From assembly GCA_009377375.1 (NCBI GenBank), contig WHUE01000006.1, positions 1 to 64,000 of the forward strand: a stretch of 64,000 bases of DNA, read 5' to 3'. The translations under genes were made by a program, and so were the position numbers. The notes under the pieces were generated by a model, which searched no databases, was not told where the DNA came from, and was given only the letters and a program-made list of their open reading frames with translations. This DNA is from Alphaproteobacteria bacterium. GTDB lineage: Bacteria > Pseudomonadota > Alphaproteobacteria > MPNO01 > UBA2964. How positions within the stretch are numbered: the stretch's first letter is position 1; each line of letters opens with the position of its first letter. This document shows positions 41,384 through 50,338 of the stretch, piece after piece.

Positions 41384-42790
41384 TCAGGCATCGGCGGCTT
41401 TCACGATCGCCACGGCGGCGGCGGCGACGCCCGCGGTCTCCAGCGCCGCGGCGACGCGCAGCGCGTCCGCCTCGCGCCAGGGCGCGGCGACGATCTGCAC
41501 CGCGACGGGCATGGCCGCGACGCCGGCGATCGGCGCCGCTACGACCGGCAGCCCGATGAAGGAAACCGGCTGGGTGAAGATGCCCAGGTTGGCGCGCACC
41601 GCCATCTCCTGCGTGCCGAGGCAGAACGTCTTCTGGCCGATGGCGGGCGCGGTGCACGGCGTGGCCGGCGCGATGACGATGTCGACCTCCTCGAACAGCG
41701 CCATGACCCGGCGGCGATAGGCGCTGCGGAACCGCTGCGCCTGCACGTACCACTGGGCGGGGGCGAGCGCGCCCGCAAACAGCCGGTCGCGCACGTCCTC
41801 GTCGAAATCCATCGGCCGTTCGGCCAGCCGCTTGCGGTGCAGCGCCGAGGCCTCCGTCGCGGTGATGACATAGGCGGCGCTGCGCGCGGTCGCGGCGTCC
41901 GGTAGCTCCACGGTGCGGATGGCGCCGGCGGCGTCCGCCGCGCGGTCCACGGCGGCCAGCGCGTCGTCGCTGGCCAGCTCGGCGAAATAGCCGCCGGCGA
42001 CCGCGATGCGCAGCCCGTCGATGCCGCCGCCCAGCGTCGGCAGGGCCGGGTCCGCCGGCTGGCGCGCGCAGGCGGGGTCGCGTGCGTCGAATCCCTGCAT
42101 CGCGTCGTAGGCGAGCGCCAGGTCGGCGGCGCTGCGGGCGAGCGGGCCGACATGGTCGAGACTGGCGCAGAACGGAAACGTGCCGGCCCGGCTGAGCCGG
42201 CCGAAAGTCGGCTTCAGCCCGAACAGGCCGCACAGCGACGACGGCACGCGGATCGAGCCGTTGGTGTCCGATCCCAGCGTGAAGCAGGCCATCCCCGCGG
42301 CCGCCGCCGCGCCGGAGCCGCCGGAGGAGCCGCCCGACATGCGCCTCGGATCGTGCGGGTTGCGCGACGGGCCGTAATGCCGGTTCTCGCCGGTGAAGTC
42401 GTAGGCGTACTCGCCCATGTTGAGCGCGCCGACCAGGATCGCGCCTGCCGCGTTCAGCCGCTCGATCAGCGTGGCGTCGCCTTCGGCGCAGGGATGCGAC
42501 GCGTTGATCTTCGAGCCCGCCAGGGTGCGCAGCCCGCGCACGTCGAACAGGTTCTTGACCGCGAACGGCACGCCGGCGAGCGGCCCCGGATCGCCGCCGC
42601 GGGCTCTCACGCCATCCACCCGCCGGGCCTCGGCGAGCGCGCGCGTCGACGTCACCTCGGTGAAGGCGTTGAGCGCCGGGTCCAGCCGCGCGATGCGGTC
42701 CAGCGTCGCCTCCGTCACGGCGACGGCGGAAACCTCGCCGTTGCGAACCGCTGCGGCGATCTCGCGCGCCGGGCTTGCCGCGTCCGTCAT
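41384..42790 (-). CDS. AtzE-type amidase (amidase signature family)
   Basis: This 468-residue amidase has the Ser-cisSer-Lys triad elements: Lys in GVPFAVKNLFD, cis-Ser in MSGGSSGGSGAAAAAG and the nucleophile Ser in GSDTNGSIRVPSS, where Asn replaces the common Gly. The N-terminal IAAAVRNGEVSAVAVTEATLDRI and the C-terminal PVAVQIVAAPWREADALRVAAALE are typical of AtzE-like amidases. In atrazine metabolism AtzE hydrolyses 1-carboxybiuret, but most relatives act on unknown amides. The start at 42790 overlaps the stop of the AtzG-like small gene by 4 bases (ATGA), the usual arrangement of this enzyme with its small partner. A remnant of a molybdenum enzyme follows it. Confidence 0.87.
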   Translation of the reverse strand: MTDAASPAREIAAAVRNGEVSAVAVTEATLDRIARLDPALNAFTEVTSTRALAEARRVDGVRARGGDPGPLAGVPFAVKNLFDVRGLRTLAGSKINASHPCAEGDATLIERLNAAGAILVGALNMGEYAYDFTGENRHYGPSRNPHDPRRMSGGSSGGSGAAAAAGMACFTLGSDTNGSIRVPSSLCGLFGLKPTFGRLSRAGTFPFCASLDHVGPLARSAADLALAYDAMQGFDARDPACARQPADPALPTLGGGIDGLRIAVAGGYFAELASDDALAAVDRAADAAGAIRTVELPDAATARSAAYVITATEASALHRKRLAERPMDFDEDVRDRLFAGALAPAQWYVQAQRFRSAYRRRVMALFEEVDIVIAPATPCTAPAIGQKTFCLGTQEMAVRANLGIFTQPVSFIGLPVVAAPIAGVAAMPVAVQIVAAPWREADALRVAAALETAGVAAAAVAIVKAADA

Positions 42791-42978
42791 GGCCGGAACA
42801 CCGGGGCGGGCTCGTCCTCGTCGCCGAGCTCCGCCGCCATGACCCGTGCGGCGTGGCCTTCCAGGATCTCGTAATGCTGCATTACGGCGCGGCGGCAGGC
42901 GTCGGGGATTCCGATACCGGCCTGTTTCGCGGCGGCGGCCATGATCCGCGCGGTCCGGCCCTCGTCCTCTGTGTCCAT
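42787..42978 (-). CDS. AtzG-like small protein (DUF4089), partner of the AtzE-type amidase
   Basis: This 63-residue protein reads RIMAAAAKQAGIGIPDACRR and then AVMQHYEILEGHAARVMAAEL. The I-P-x-x-x-R-x-x-V-x-x-x-Y pattern is the DUF4089/AtzG family, small helical proteins that bind and stabilise AtzE-type amidases in the way GatC supports GatA. The stop codon overlaps the amidase start. It is shorter than many isolates but complete. A promoter would lie in the 200 bases to the right, shared with the divergent cobA gene. Confidence 0.82.
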   Translation of the reverse strand: MDTEDEGRTARIMAAAAKQAGIGIPDACRRAVMQHYEILEGHAARVMAAELGDEDEPAPVFRP

Positions 42979-43186
42979 GGGTTGCCTCTTCCTCGACCGT
43001 TTGTTCTTTCACCGTAACAGATGCAAGCAACGTGCCAAGCGGTGCGCGGGACGAAATGACGGAACTGCGCGGCTTCGGGTCCGTGCGCCCGTGGCGGCGG
43101 GGCCGGAATTGCCTGTTATTTGATCAGAGGTCGGCGCGGCGGAAACCGTCCACAGCCCCATCCGGAGTGTAGTACGCTGGGCAGCG

Positions 43187-43966
43187 ATGGAGACCGAGCT
43201 TCCCGACCTGCCGGAGTTCGTTCCCGGCACCGTCTGGCTGGCCGGCGCGGGGCCGGGCGACCCCGCGCTGCTGTCGCTCGCCGCCTGGCACGGGCTGCGC
43301 CATGCCGACGCGGTGATCTACGACGCGCTGGTGGACGAGCGCGTGATCGCCCTCGCCCGCGACGGGGCGGCGCTGGAATATGCCGGCAAGCGCGGCGGCA
43401 AGCCGTCGGTGGACCAGCAGGACATCTCCGAGCGTCTGGTGGCGCTCGCGCGGGCGGGCAAGCGGGTATTGCGGCTCAAGGGCGGCGACCCCTTCGTCTT
43501 CGGCCGCGGCCCCCAGGAATGCGCCGCCCTGATCGCCGCCGGAATCCCGTTCCGCATTATCCCCGGCATCACCGCAGGCGTCGGCGGGCTCGCCTATGCC
43601 GGGATTCCGCTGACCAGCCGCGAAACCAACACGGCGGTGACCTTCATCACAGGTCATACCGCAGTGGGCGGCATTCCCGACGACCTGGACTGGGACGCGC
43701 TGTCGCGCGCCGCGCCGGTGCTCGTGATCTACATGGGCAGCCGCCACATGGCGCTCATCCGCGACCGGCTGGTCGCCAGCGGACGCGATCCGGCCGAACC
43801 GGTCGGCATCGTCAGCGCGGCGACCACGCCGCAGCAGAAGGTGCTGACGACGACGCTGGCGGCCTGCGCCGAGGATCTGGCCGCCGCCGGACTGCCCGCG
43901 CCGATGCTGATCGTGGTCGGCAGGGTCGTCGATTACCACGCGACGTTTCGCTGGTTCGCGCCGTGA
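43187..43966 (+). CDS. cobA: Uroporphyrinogen-III C-methyltransferase
   Basis: This 259-residue protein has the SUMT fold: VWLAGAGPGDPALLSLAAWHGL for the SAM-binding loop, YAGKRGGKPSVDQQDISERLV, VLRLKGGDPFVFGRGPQE, IIPGITAGVGGLAYAGIPLT and ITGHTA. It methylates uroporphyrinogen III at C-2 and C-7 to give precorrin-2, the entry to cobalamin and siroheme. The length is that of a stand-alone CobA, without fused uroporphyrinogen-III synthase or CysG partners. It stands alone between the amidase pair and the TRAP transporter. No cobalamin riboswitch was recognised upstream. Confidence 0.92.
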   Translation: METELPDLPEFVPGTVWLAGAGPGDPALLSLAAWHGLRHADAVIYDALVDERVIALARDGAALEYAGKRGGKPSVDQQDISERLVALARAGKRVLRLKGGDPFVFGRGPQECAALIAAGIPFRIIPGITAGVGGLAYAGIPLTSRETNTAVTFITGHTAVGGIPDDLDWDALSRAAPVLVIYMGSRHMALIRDRLVASGRDPAEPVGIVSAATTPQQKVLTTTLAACAEDLAAAGLPAPMLIVVGRVVDYHATFRWFAP

Positions 43967-43981
43967 CCCGGCGCAACGGGG

Positions 43982-45295
43982 CTATCCCTGGCCCATCAGC
44001 CTGTCGGGTAGCCATGTCGCGATTTCCGGGAACAGGCAGAGCAGCAGGATCGCGACGATCATGCACGCCATGAATGGCACAGCGCCCTTGAGGATGGTGC
44101 GCAGATCGACGTCGGGCGCGATGCCGTTGATCACATAGAGATTGAGCCCGACCGGCGGCGTGATCAGGCCGAGCTCCATGTTCACGGTCAGGATCACGCC
44201 GAACCACACGGGATCGAACCCGACCGTGGTGATGATCGGGATCAGGATCGGGGTCGTCATCAGGATCACCGCGGCCGGCGGCAGGAAGCAGCCCGCCACC
44301 AGCAGCAGCACGTTGATCCACCCCATCAGCACCCAGCGGTTGACGTCCAGCGCGCCGATCCATTCCGCCACCGACTGGGTGACGTAGAGCAGCGACAGCA
44401 TGTAGCCGAACAGGATGGAGGCGCCGATGATCATCAGGATCATCACCGATTCGCGCATCCCGTCGCGCAGGATCAGCCATAGCGCTTTGGGCTGCCACAC
44501 GCGGTAGATCACGACCACGAGCAGGATGGCCAGCGCGGCGCCGACCGCCGCGGCCTCCGACGGGGTGGCGATACCGCCGTAAAGCGCGACCACCACGCCG
44601 ACGATCAGCACGATGAAGGGAAGCACCCGGGGCACCATCTGCAGCCGCTCGCGCAGGGTGTAGGAGGCGGTATCGGGGTCCAGCCGGCCCTTGCGCTTCC
44701 AGCTCAGGAACAGCGCCCACAGGATGAACAGCCCCGCCAGCATCAGCCCCGGCAGGACGCCGGCGAGGAACAGCCGGCCGATCGAGGTTTCGCTGGCGAT
44801 GCCGTAGAGGATCATCGTCACCGAAGGCGGGATCAGGATGCCGAGCGTGCCGCCCGCGGCGATCGCGCCGGTCGCGAGGTCCGCGTCGTAACCGCGCCGC
44901 CGCATCTCGGGAATGCCCATCCGGCCGATGGCGGCGCAGGTCGCCGGGGACGAGCCGGTGAGGGCCGCGAACAGGGCGCATGCGCCGATATTGGACACCA
45001 CGAGGCTGCCCGGCACGCGGTAGAGCCAGCGCGCCAGCGCCTCGTAAAGGTCCGCCCCCGCGCGTGACGACGCCACCGCCGCGCCCATCAGAATGAACAT
45101 CGGAATCGAGACTAGGGTGAAATCGTTGAGCCCGGCATAGAACGTGTCGGCCAGGATCGACAGGCTGGCGAAGCCCTCGAACGCGACCAGGAATCCGATG
45201 GCGACCAGCCCGAGCCCGAAGGCGACGGGAATGCCGGACGCCAGCACCAGGATCGAGACCACGCCGACCAGCAGGCCGATGACCTGCGGGCTCAC
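43982..45295 (-). CDS. dctM: TRAP transporter large permease (DctM type)
   Basis: This 437-residue membrane protein has about 12 hydrophobic segments. Typical motifs are VSIPMFILMGAAVASS, TGSSPATCAAIGRMGIPEM, GAIAAGGTLGILIPPSVTMILYG and VILTVNMELGLITPPVGLNLYVI. It is the main substrate-translocating subunit, using the sodium or proton gradient. It starts with GTG at 45295, overlapping the stop of the small-subunit gene (GTGA), so the two are coupled. The run is dctP, dctQ, dctM on the minus strand. The transported acid cannot be inferred from sequence. Confidence 0.92.
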   Translation of the reverse strand: MSPQVIGLLVGVVSILVLASGIPVAFGLGLVAIGFLVAFEGFASLSILADTFYAGLNDFTLVSIPMFILMGAAVASSRAGADLYEALARWLYRVPGSLVVSNIGACALFAALTGSSPATCAAIGRMGIPEMRRRGYDADLATGAIAAGGTLGILIPPSVTMILYGIASETSIGRLFLAGVLPGLMLAGLFILWALFLSWKRKGRLDPDTASYTLRERLQMVPRVLPFIVLIVGVVVALYGGIATPSEAAAVGAALAILLVVVIYRVWQPKALWLILRDGMRESVMILMIIGASILFGYMLSLLYVTQSVAEWIGALDVNRWVLMGWINVLLLVAGCFLPPAAVILMTTPILIPIITTVGFDPVWFGVILTVNMELGLITPPVGLNLYVINGIAPDVDLRTILKGAVPFMACMIVAILLLCLFPEIATWLPDRLMGQG

Positions 45296-45810
45296 AATCC
45301 GGTCTCCGGCGGCATGCCGAAGGGATGGGCGCGTCCGGAGGCGACGCTCCAGATGTCGGCGACATATTGCAGGACCAGCACGAAGGCGCCGACCGGCAGG
45401 CCGAGATAGGGAATCCACAGCCGGGCGCGCCACACGCTGTCGGTGGTCCAGCCCCCCTCGAACGCCTCCCACCACCAGATCGCCGCATCCCACAGCAGGG
45501 CGAGGCAGAACAGCATCGCGGCGGCGGCGGTCGCCAGCGCCAGCGCCCTGCGCGCGCGCGGGCCGAGATAGAGCGGCAGAAGCTCGACATTGACGTGGCC
45601 GCGCGACAGCAGGACGTACGGGCTGCCGATGAAGGTGGCGGCGACCAGCGCAAAGGTCGCGAATTCCGTCTGCCAGATCACGCCCTGGCCGAGCACCCCG
45701 CGGACGAACACCATGTGGCAGACCGCCAGCAGCGCGGCTACGATCAGCAGCACGGCGGCGACGCCGCAAAGCCGCGACAGGCCGGTGACGATACGGACAT
45801 AGGATTCCAT
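45292..45810 (-). CDS. dctQ: TRAP transporter small permease (DctQ type)
   Basis: This protein of about 172 residues has four hydrophobic helices: CGVAAVLLIVAALLAVCHMV, WQTEFATFALVAATFIGSPY, LALATAAAAMLFCLALLWDA and GLPVGAFVLVLQYVADIWSV. The text GVIWQTEFATFALVAATFIGSPYVL followed by RGHVNVELLPLYL is diagnostic of DctQ. The ATG at 45810 (MESYVRIV) is preferred to the TTG at 45852. It lies 85 bases after dctP and overlaps the dctM start. Confidence 0.88.
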   Translation of the reverse strand: MESYVRIVTGLSRLCGVAAVLLIVAALLAVCHMVFVRGVLGQGVIWQTEFATFALVAATFIGSPYVLLSRGHVNVELLPLYLGPRARRALALATAAAAMLFCLALLWDAAIWWWEAFEGGWTTDSVWRARLWIPYLGLPVGAFVLVLQYVADIWSVASGRAHPFGMPPETGL

Positions 45811-45895
45811 GCGGCCGGCCGGTTCGTGTGCAGGGCGGAAGCGAAAGGACAACCGGGCCGCGGGATGCTCCCCGCGGTCCCGGATCGCGTCTCCG

Positions 45896-46903
45896 CTACT
45901 TGACGGCCAGCGCCTTGTCGATCAGCGCCTTGCCGCCCTTCACCTTGGCGGCGAAGCTCTTGTAGGACGACTGCTGCGCGACCTTGCGCCAGGCCTCGAA
46001 ATCCGCCTCGCTCAGCTCGATCACGTCGACGCCCGCCTTCTTGTAGGCGGCGACCAGCTTCTCATCCAGCCCGGCGGCGGCCTTGGCGAAGAACGCTTCG
46101 GCGGTCTTGGAGGCGTCGAGCAGTGCCTTCTGCTGCGCCGCGTTCAGCTTGCTGAAGCTGCGCTTCGATATCAGCACCGGCTCGTACATGAACCACAGCG
46201 CGTTGGCGCCCGGCGCGGTCAGGCATTTGAGCTGCTCGTACAGGCGGAACGAGACGAAGCTGCCGGCCGAGGTGTCCGTGGCGTCGACCACGCCGGTCTG
46301 CAGCGCGTTGTAGACCTCGTTCGACGACATCGAGACGATGGACGCCCCCGCGGCCTTCCACATCTGCGCGAAGGTCGCCCCGGCGGACCGCAGCTTCATC
46401 CCCTTCACGTCGTCCGGCTTGACGATGCAGCCCTTCTTGGAGCCGAACGCGCCGGCGAGCCAGGCATCGGCCAGCACCATCGCGCCGCCGCTTTCGATCT
46501 CGGCCTTGATCTCTTTCATGAAAGCGGAGTCGTTGAGCTTCTTGGCGTGCTCGTGGTTCCGCACCAGCCCGGGCATCAGCGTCGCGCCGAATTTCGGATG
46601 GCGGCCGGAGGCGTAGTCCAGCGGGAACGATGTGATGTCGAGCTGCCCCTTCACCATGGCGTTCCACTGTTCCTTGGCCTTGAACAGCGACGCGCCGGGA
46701 TAGACCTTGATCTCCAGCCCGACATTGGCCTTGGCCACTTCGCGCGCGATGATCTGCACCATCTCGTCGCGCACGTCGCCCTTGCCGCCGGGAAACTGGT
46801 GCGACGCCTTGAACGTCAGCGCCCCGGCCGGCAGCGCGCCGGCCAGGAGCGGCAGGACAAGCGCCGCCGCCCCGGCCGCAATCGTCATTTTCCTGAAAAT
46901 CAT
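45896..46903 (-). CDS. dctP: TRAP transporter solute-binding protein (DctP type)
   Basis: This 335-residue periplasmic protein has a signal peptide (MTIAAGAAALVLPLLAG, cleavage near AGALT). It then has the DctP-type pattern FKASHQFPGGKGDVRDEMVQIIARE, IKVYPGASLFKAKEQWNAMVKGQLDI, and DDVKGMKLRSAGATFAQM with the conserved Arg that clasps the substrate carboxylate. VDATDTSAGSFVSFRLYE follows. The substrate is an organic acid that cannot be named. The ATG at 46903 is preceded by GGAGGAGGAACAG, a strong ribosome binding site. It is the first gene of the TRAP operon, with the GMC oxidoreductase gene just upstream on the same strand. Confidence 0.9.
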   Translation of the reverse strand: MIFRKMTIAAGAAALVLPLLAGALPAGALTFKASHQFPGGKGDVRDEMVQIIAREVAKANVGLEIKVYPGASLFKAKEQWNAMVKGQLDITSFPLDYASGRHPKFGATLMPGLVRNHEHAKKLNDSAFMKEIKAEIESGGAMVLADAWLAGAFGSKKGCIVKPDDVKGMKLRSAGATFAQMWKAAGASIVSMSSNEVYNALQTGVVDATDTSAGSFVSFRLYEQLKCLTAPGANALWFMYEPVLISKRSFSKLNAAQQKALLDASKTAEAFFAKAAAGLDEKLVAAYKKAGVDVIELSEADFEAWRKVAQQSSYKSFAAKVKGGKALIDKALAVK

Positions 46904-47086
46904 CTGTTCCTCCTCCTCCGCCGTCCGGTTTAGACCCTTCGGCACCCTGGGTTCTCTGTCGCAATTCTTTTCCTTGTCCGAAAAATCTTTGTCACGCGCC
47001 GTTGCCGCTGGCAAGCGAATCGTCGTGAACCTGGCGTATGGGTGCCGGGGCGGGAACAGGGCGGAAAGGAGAGGGGCCGCGTTGCG

Positions 47087-48721
47087 CTACACTCCTTCCG
47101 CAGGCGCCAGCAGCTTCTTGCCGGCGATCAGGTCGGCGGCGCGGGCGGCCATCATCAGCACGCAGGCGTTGATGTTGCCGGACACCAGGTCCGGCATCGC
47201 CGAGGCGTCGACCACACGCAGGTTCTCCACCCCGCGCACCCGCATCTGCGCGTCGAGCACGGCTTCCTCGCCGATGCCCATCGGGCAGGTGCAGGACGGA
47301 TGATGCGCGGTGACGGTGGTACGCCGGATCCAGTCGTCGATGTCGGCGTCGCTCTGGACGTGCTTGCCGGGCGCGGTCTCGACGCCGCGGAAGCCGTCCA
47401 TCGCCGCGCCCTCGACCACCTCGCGGCAGATGCGCACGCCGCGGCGCAGCGTCGCCATCTCGGTCTCGGTCGACAGGAAGTTCTGGATAATGCGCACCGG
47501 TTCGGCGGGGTCGGCGGAGCGCAGCAGCACCTCGCCCCGGCTTTCCGGGTGCAGCAGCACGGGGCGCATGCCGAACTCCTCGTCGAACGGGTTCTTCACG
47601 CCGGGGAACCACATATGCGCCTTGGGCGACGTGCCGCGGAACAGGAACTGGATGTCCGGCACGGCGAGCTCCGGCCGCGTCCTGACGAATCCGTGCAGCC
47701 CGCCGGGCAGCACCGTCGCCGGGCCGGTGCCGAACAGGTAGGCCTGCACCATCGCGCGGGCGATGCGATCGAACCGCATCAGGTCGCGGAACGGCCCGCC
47801 CTTCGGGCGCGACCACAGCAGCAGCACCGCCATGTGGTCCTGCAGGTTCTTGCCGACGCCCCTCAGGTCCACCACCGGCTCGATGCCGACGTCGCGCAGA
47901 TGGTCGGCCGGGCCGATGCCCGACAGCATCAGGAGCTGGGGCGAGTTGAACACCCCGCCGGACAGGATCACCTCGCGGGCGGCCAGGACCTCCCTTGCCT
48001 CGCCCTTGCGGGTATAGGCGATGCCGCGCGCCCGCGCGCCGTCCATGACGATGCGGCTGGCCGTGGCGTGTGTCTCCACGGTCAGGTTGGGCCGCTTCCT
48101 CGCCGGGTGCAGCCAGGCCACGGCGGCGGAGGAACGCCGCCCGTCCTTCGTGGTCGACTGGCTGCGGCCGAACCCTTCCTGCTGCCTGCCGTTGTAATCC
48201 TCGGTGAAGGGGATGCCGGCGTCCTTGCCCGCCTCGAGCCAGGCGTCGTAGAGCGGGTCGGTGGTCTTCGCGGTCTCCACACCCAGCGGGCCCTTGCCGC
48301 CGCGATAGGCGTCCTCGCCGCCCTCGTAGGTCTCGCATTCGCGCATATAGGGCAGGATGTCGGCATAGGACCAGCCGGTGCAGCCCTTCTGCGCCCAGCG
48401 GTCGTAATCGCCCCGGTTGCCGCGCACATAGGCCATGACGTTGATCGAGCTCGAGCCGCCCAGCACCTTGCCGCGCATCGCCTCGATCACCCGGCCGCCG
48501 AGCTGGGGCACCGGCTCGGTGTCGTAGCCCCAGTCGTGCATGCGGTGCTCGTGCATCTTGCCGAGGCCGAGCGGGATGTGGATCAGCGGGTCGCGGTCCG
48601 CTCCGCCAGCTTCCAGCAGCAGCACCGTCACGGCCGGATCCTCGGTCAGCTTGCTCGCCAGCACGCAGCCGGCGGACCCCGCCCCGACGATGACGTAATC
48701 GTAAGTCGCCTTGTCGCTCAT
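47087..48721 (-). CDS. GMC-family FAD-dependent oxidoreductase
   Basis: This 544-residue flavoprotein has the FAD-binding start YDYVIVGAGSAGCVLASKLT with Glu in VLLLEAGG. The GMC signatures are RGKVLGGSSSINVMAYVRGN and REVILSGGVFNSPQLLMLSGIG. The catalytic His region lies in VTAHHPSCTCPMG with NINACVLMMAARAADLI. Relatives oxidise primary or secondary alcohols such as choline or polyethylene glycol. The ATG at 48721 begins MSDKATYDYV. It lies about 180 bases upstream of the TRAP dctP gene on the same strand, so an alcohol of an imported acid is a possible substrate. The region to its right holds a perfect parS-type palindrome and the divergent ubiD-family gene. Confidence 0.9.
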   Translation of the reverse strand: MSDKATYDYVIVGAGSAGCVLASKLTEDPAVTVLLLEAGGADRDPLIHIPLGLGKMHEHRMHDWGYDTEPVPQLGGRVIEAMRGKVLGGSSSINVMAYVRGNRGDYDRWAQKGCTGWSYADILPYMRECETYEGGEDAYRGGKGPLGVETAKTTDPLYDAWLEAGKDAGIPFTEDYNGRQQEGFGRSQSTTKDGRRSSAAVAWLHPARKRPNLTVETHATASRIVMDGARARGIAYTRKGEAREVLAAREVILSGGVFNSPQLLMLSGIGPADHLRDVGIEPVVDLRGVGKNLQDHMAVLLLWSRPKGGPFRDLMRFDRIARAMVQAYLFGTGPATVLPGGLHGFVRTRPELAVPDIQFLFRGTSPKAHMWFPGVKNPFDEEFGMRPVLLHPESRGEVLLRSADPAEPVRIIQNFLSTETEMATLRRGVRICREVVEGAAMDGFRGVETAPGKHVQSDADIDDWIRRTTVTAHHPSCTCPMGIGEEAVLDAQMRVRGVENLRVVDASAMPDLVSGNINACVLMMAARAADLIAGKKLLAPAEGV

Positions 48722-48810
48722 CCTCACTGACCCCTTGGTTCTTGCGGGGCCAATATAACCCAGCGAGGCGTTGCGCAAACCCCGCCCGCTGTCTCCGGGG
48801 GACAGGAAAA

Positions 48811-48826
48811 TGTTCCACGTGGAACA
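48811..48826. other. parS-type palindrome (chromosome partition site candidate)
   Basis: TGTTCCACGTGGAACA is a perfect 16-bp palindrome matching the bacterial parS consensus TGTTNCACGTGNAACA bound by ParB. The symmetry extends two bases on each side. It lies in the 200-base intergenic space between the divergent GMC and UbiD genes. No parA or parB gene is in this window. A local operator for the two divergent genes is the alternative. Confidence 0.7.
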
Positions 48827-48921
48827 TTGTTGAGACGCCGTCTGAGGTCGCGGCCCGACGCGGTTGACAGGTCTTGCCCGCGCCCGCATCGTTTCCGCGA
48901 CGGAACCGCGGAGTCGCCCCC

Positions 48922-50328
48922 ATGCCCCATACGCTCAGGTCCTTTCTGGAGTCCATCGACAACCGGGTGCTGCATATCCACGACCCGGTCGATCCGGTCC
49001 GGCAGGTCGGCTATCTCTGCTCGGAAAGCCGCGGGCCGCTGATGTTCCACAACCTCGACGGGTTCGACGGCTGGCGGCTGACCGACATCCTGATCAAGGA
49101 CCGTCAGGGCCAGGCCGCCGCGCTGGGACTGGACGACATCAAGCAGGTCTGTCCCTTCCTCGCCGGCCAGATGGCCAACGGGGCGGGGGGATCGAAGATG
49201 GTGAAGGACGCCCCCGTCCATGAAGTGGTGATGACCGGGGACGACGCGGATATCCGCCACATCCCGATCCCGATCCATTCGAAGGGCGACGCCGGGCGCT
49301 ATCTCGGCTCCGGCGTGACCATCACCAGGGATCCGGAAACCGGCATCCGCAACGAATCGATCCTGCGAATGCAGCTCACCGACGATCCGCACAGGGCACC
49401 GTTCTGGATGGCCGCGCGGCACAACTATTCGCACTACCTGAAATACGTGGCGATGGACAAGCCGATGCCGATGGCCTTCGCCATCGGGCTGCACCCGGTC
49501 TACGAGATCATGGCCAACTGGTCCGGCCGCCACGACACGTTCGACGAGCTGGAATACGCCGCCGGCGTCCTCGGCGAGACGGTGGAGCTGGTGAAGTGCA
49601 GGACCATCGACCTGGAGGTGCCCGCCCATGCCGAGATCGTGATCGAGGGCATGGTGCATCCCACCGCGCGCATGCCGGAGGGCCCGTTCGGCGAGTTCAC
49701 CACGCTCGGCACCGGGGCGGAAGGCCCTGCGCCGGTCTTCACCGTGACCGCGATCACCCACCGCAAGGACCCGATCTTCCGCCACATGCAGGCGACCTGG
49801 TTCACCGACCACCAGCCGTTGATCACCCTGCCGATGGAGGCGGCCTACTACAACCGGCTGAAGGAGACCCACGGCAACTCCAACATCATCGACGTGTTCG
49901 TGCCGCCCTGGGCGTCGCAGTTCATGATGATCGTGCAGATGGAGGCGAAATGGGACGGGCAGGTGGGCGACGTGCTCATGTCGGCGCTCAGCGGCCCCAA
50001 CCTGCACGTCAAGACCGTGATCGCCGTGGACGAGGACGTCGATATCTACAATGCCGAGGACGTGCTGTGGGCCATCGCCTGCCGCTGCAACCCGGAGACG
50101 GACGTCTGGGTCCATCCGGGCTCGCGGCTGCACCCGCTGGACGTCTCCATCCCGCAGCGCGGCGACGAGTACACGGTGATGCGCGTCGGCGGCAAGATGG
50201 CCATCGACGCCACCCGCCCGCCGACCTGGCGCAAGGAGGAGCGCGCGAAGCTCGGCCGCGTCGACCCCATGGGCAAGGGCGACGCCGCCATCGAACGCCT
50301 GCTCGAACTGGTCCGCCAGCCGCGATAG
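48922..50328 (+). CDS. UbiD-family (prenylated-FMN) decarboxylase
   Basis: This 468-residue protein has the UbiD landmarks: an N-terminal LRSFLESIDNRVLHI, GSKMVKDAPVHEVVMTGDD, GVTITRDPETGIRNESILRM (with the conserved Arg near the prenyl-FMN site), ARMPEGPFGEFTTLGTG with the catalytic Glu, and LSGPNLHVKTVIAVDEDVD. UbiD enzymes reversibly decarboxylate aromatic, heteroaromatic or alpha,beta-unsaturated acids using prenylated FMN supplied by a UbiX protein, which is not encoded here. The ATG at 48922 is used. The next gene, a TauD-like dioxygenase, begins 10 bases after the stop, so the pair is probably one catabolic unit. Confidence 0.88.
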   Translation: MPHTLRSFLESIDNRVLHIHDPVDPVRQVGYLCSESRGPLMFHNLDGFDGWRLTDILIKDRQGQAAALGLDDIKQVCPFLAGQMANGAGGSKMVKDAPVHEVVMTGDDADIRHIPIPIHSKGDAGRYLGSGVTITRDPETGIRNESILRMQLTDDPHRAPFWMAARHNYSHYLKYVAMDKPMPMAFAIGLHPVYEIMANWSGRHDTFDELEYAAGVLGETVELVKCRTIDLEVPAHAEIVIEGMVHPTARMPEGPFGEFTTLGTGAEGPAPVFTVTAITHRKDPIFRHMQATWFTDHQPLITLPMEAAYYNRLKETHGNSNIIDVFVPPWASQFMMIVQMEAKWDGQVGDVLMSALSGPNLHVKTVIAVDEDVDIYNAEDVLWAIACRCNPETDVWVHPGSRLHPLDVSIPQRGDEYTVMRVGGKMAIDATRPPTWRKEERAKLGRVDPMGKGDAAIERLLELVRQPR

Positions 50329-50338
50329 GGGGATTCGT

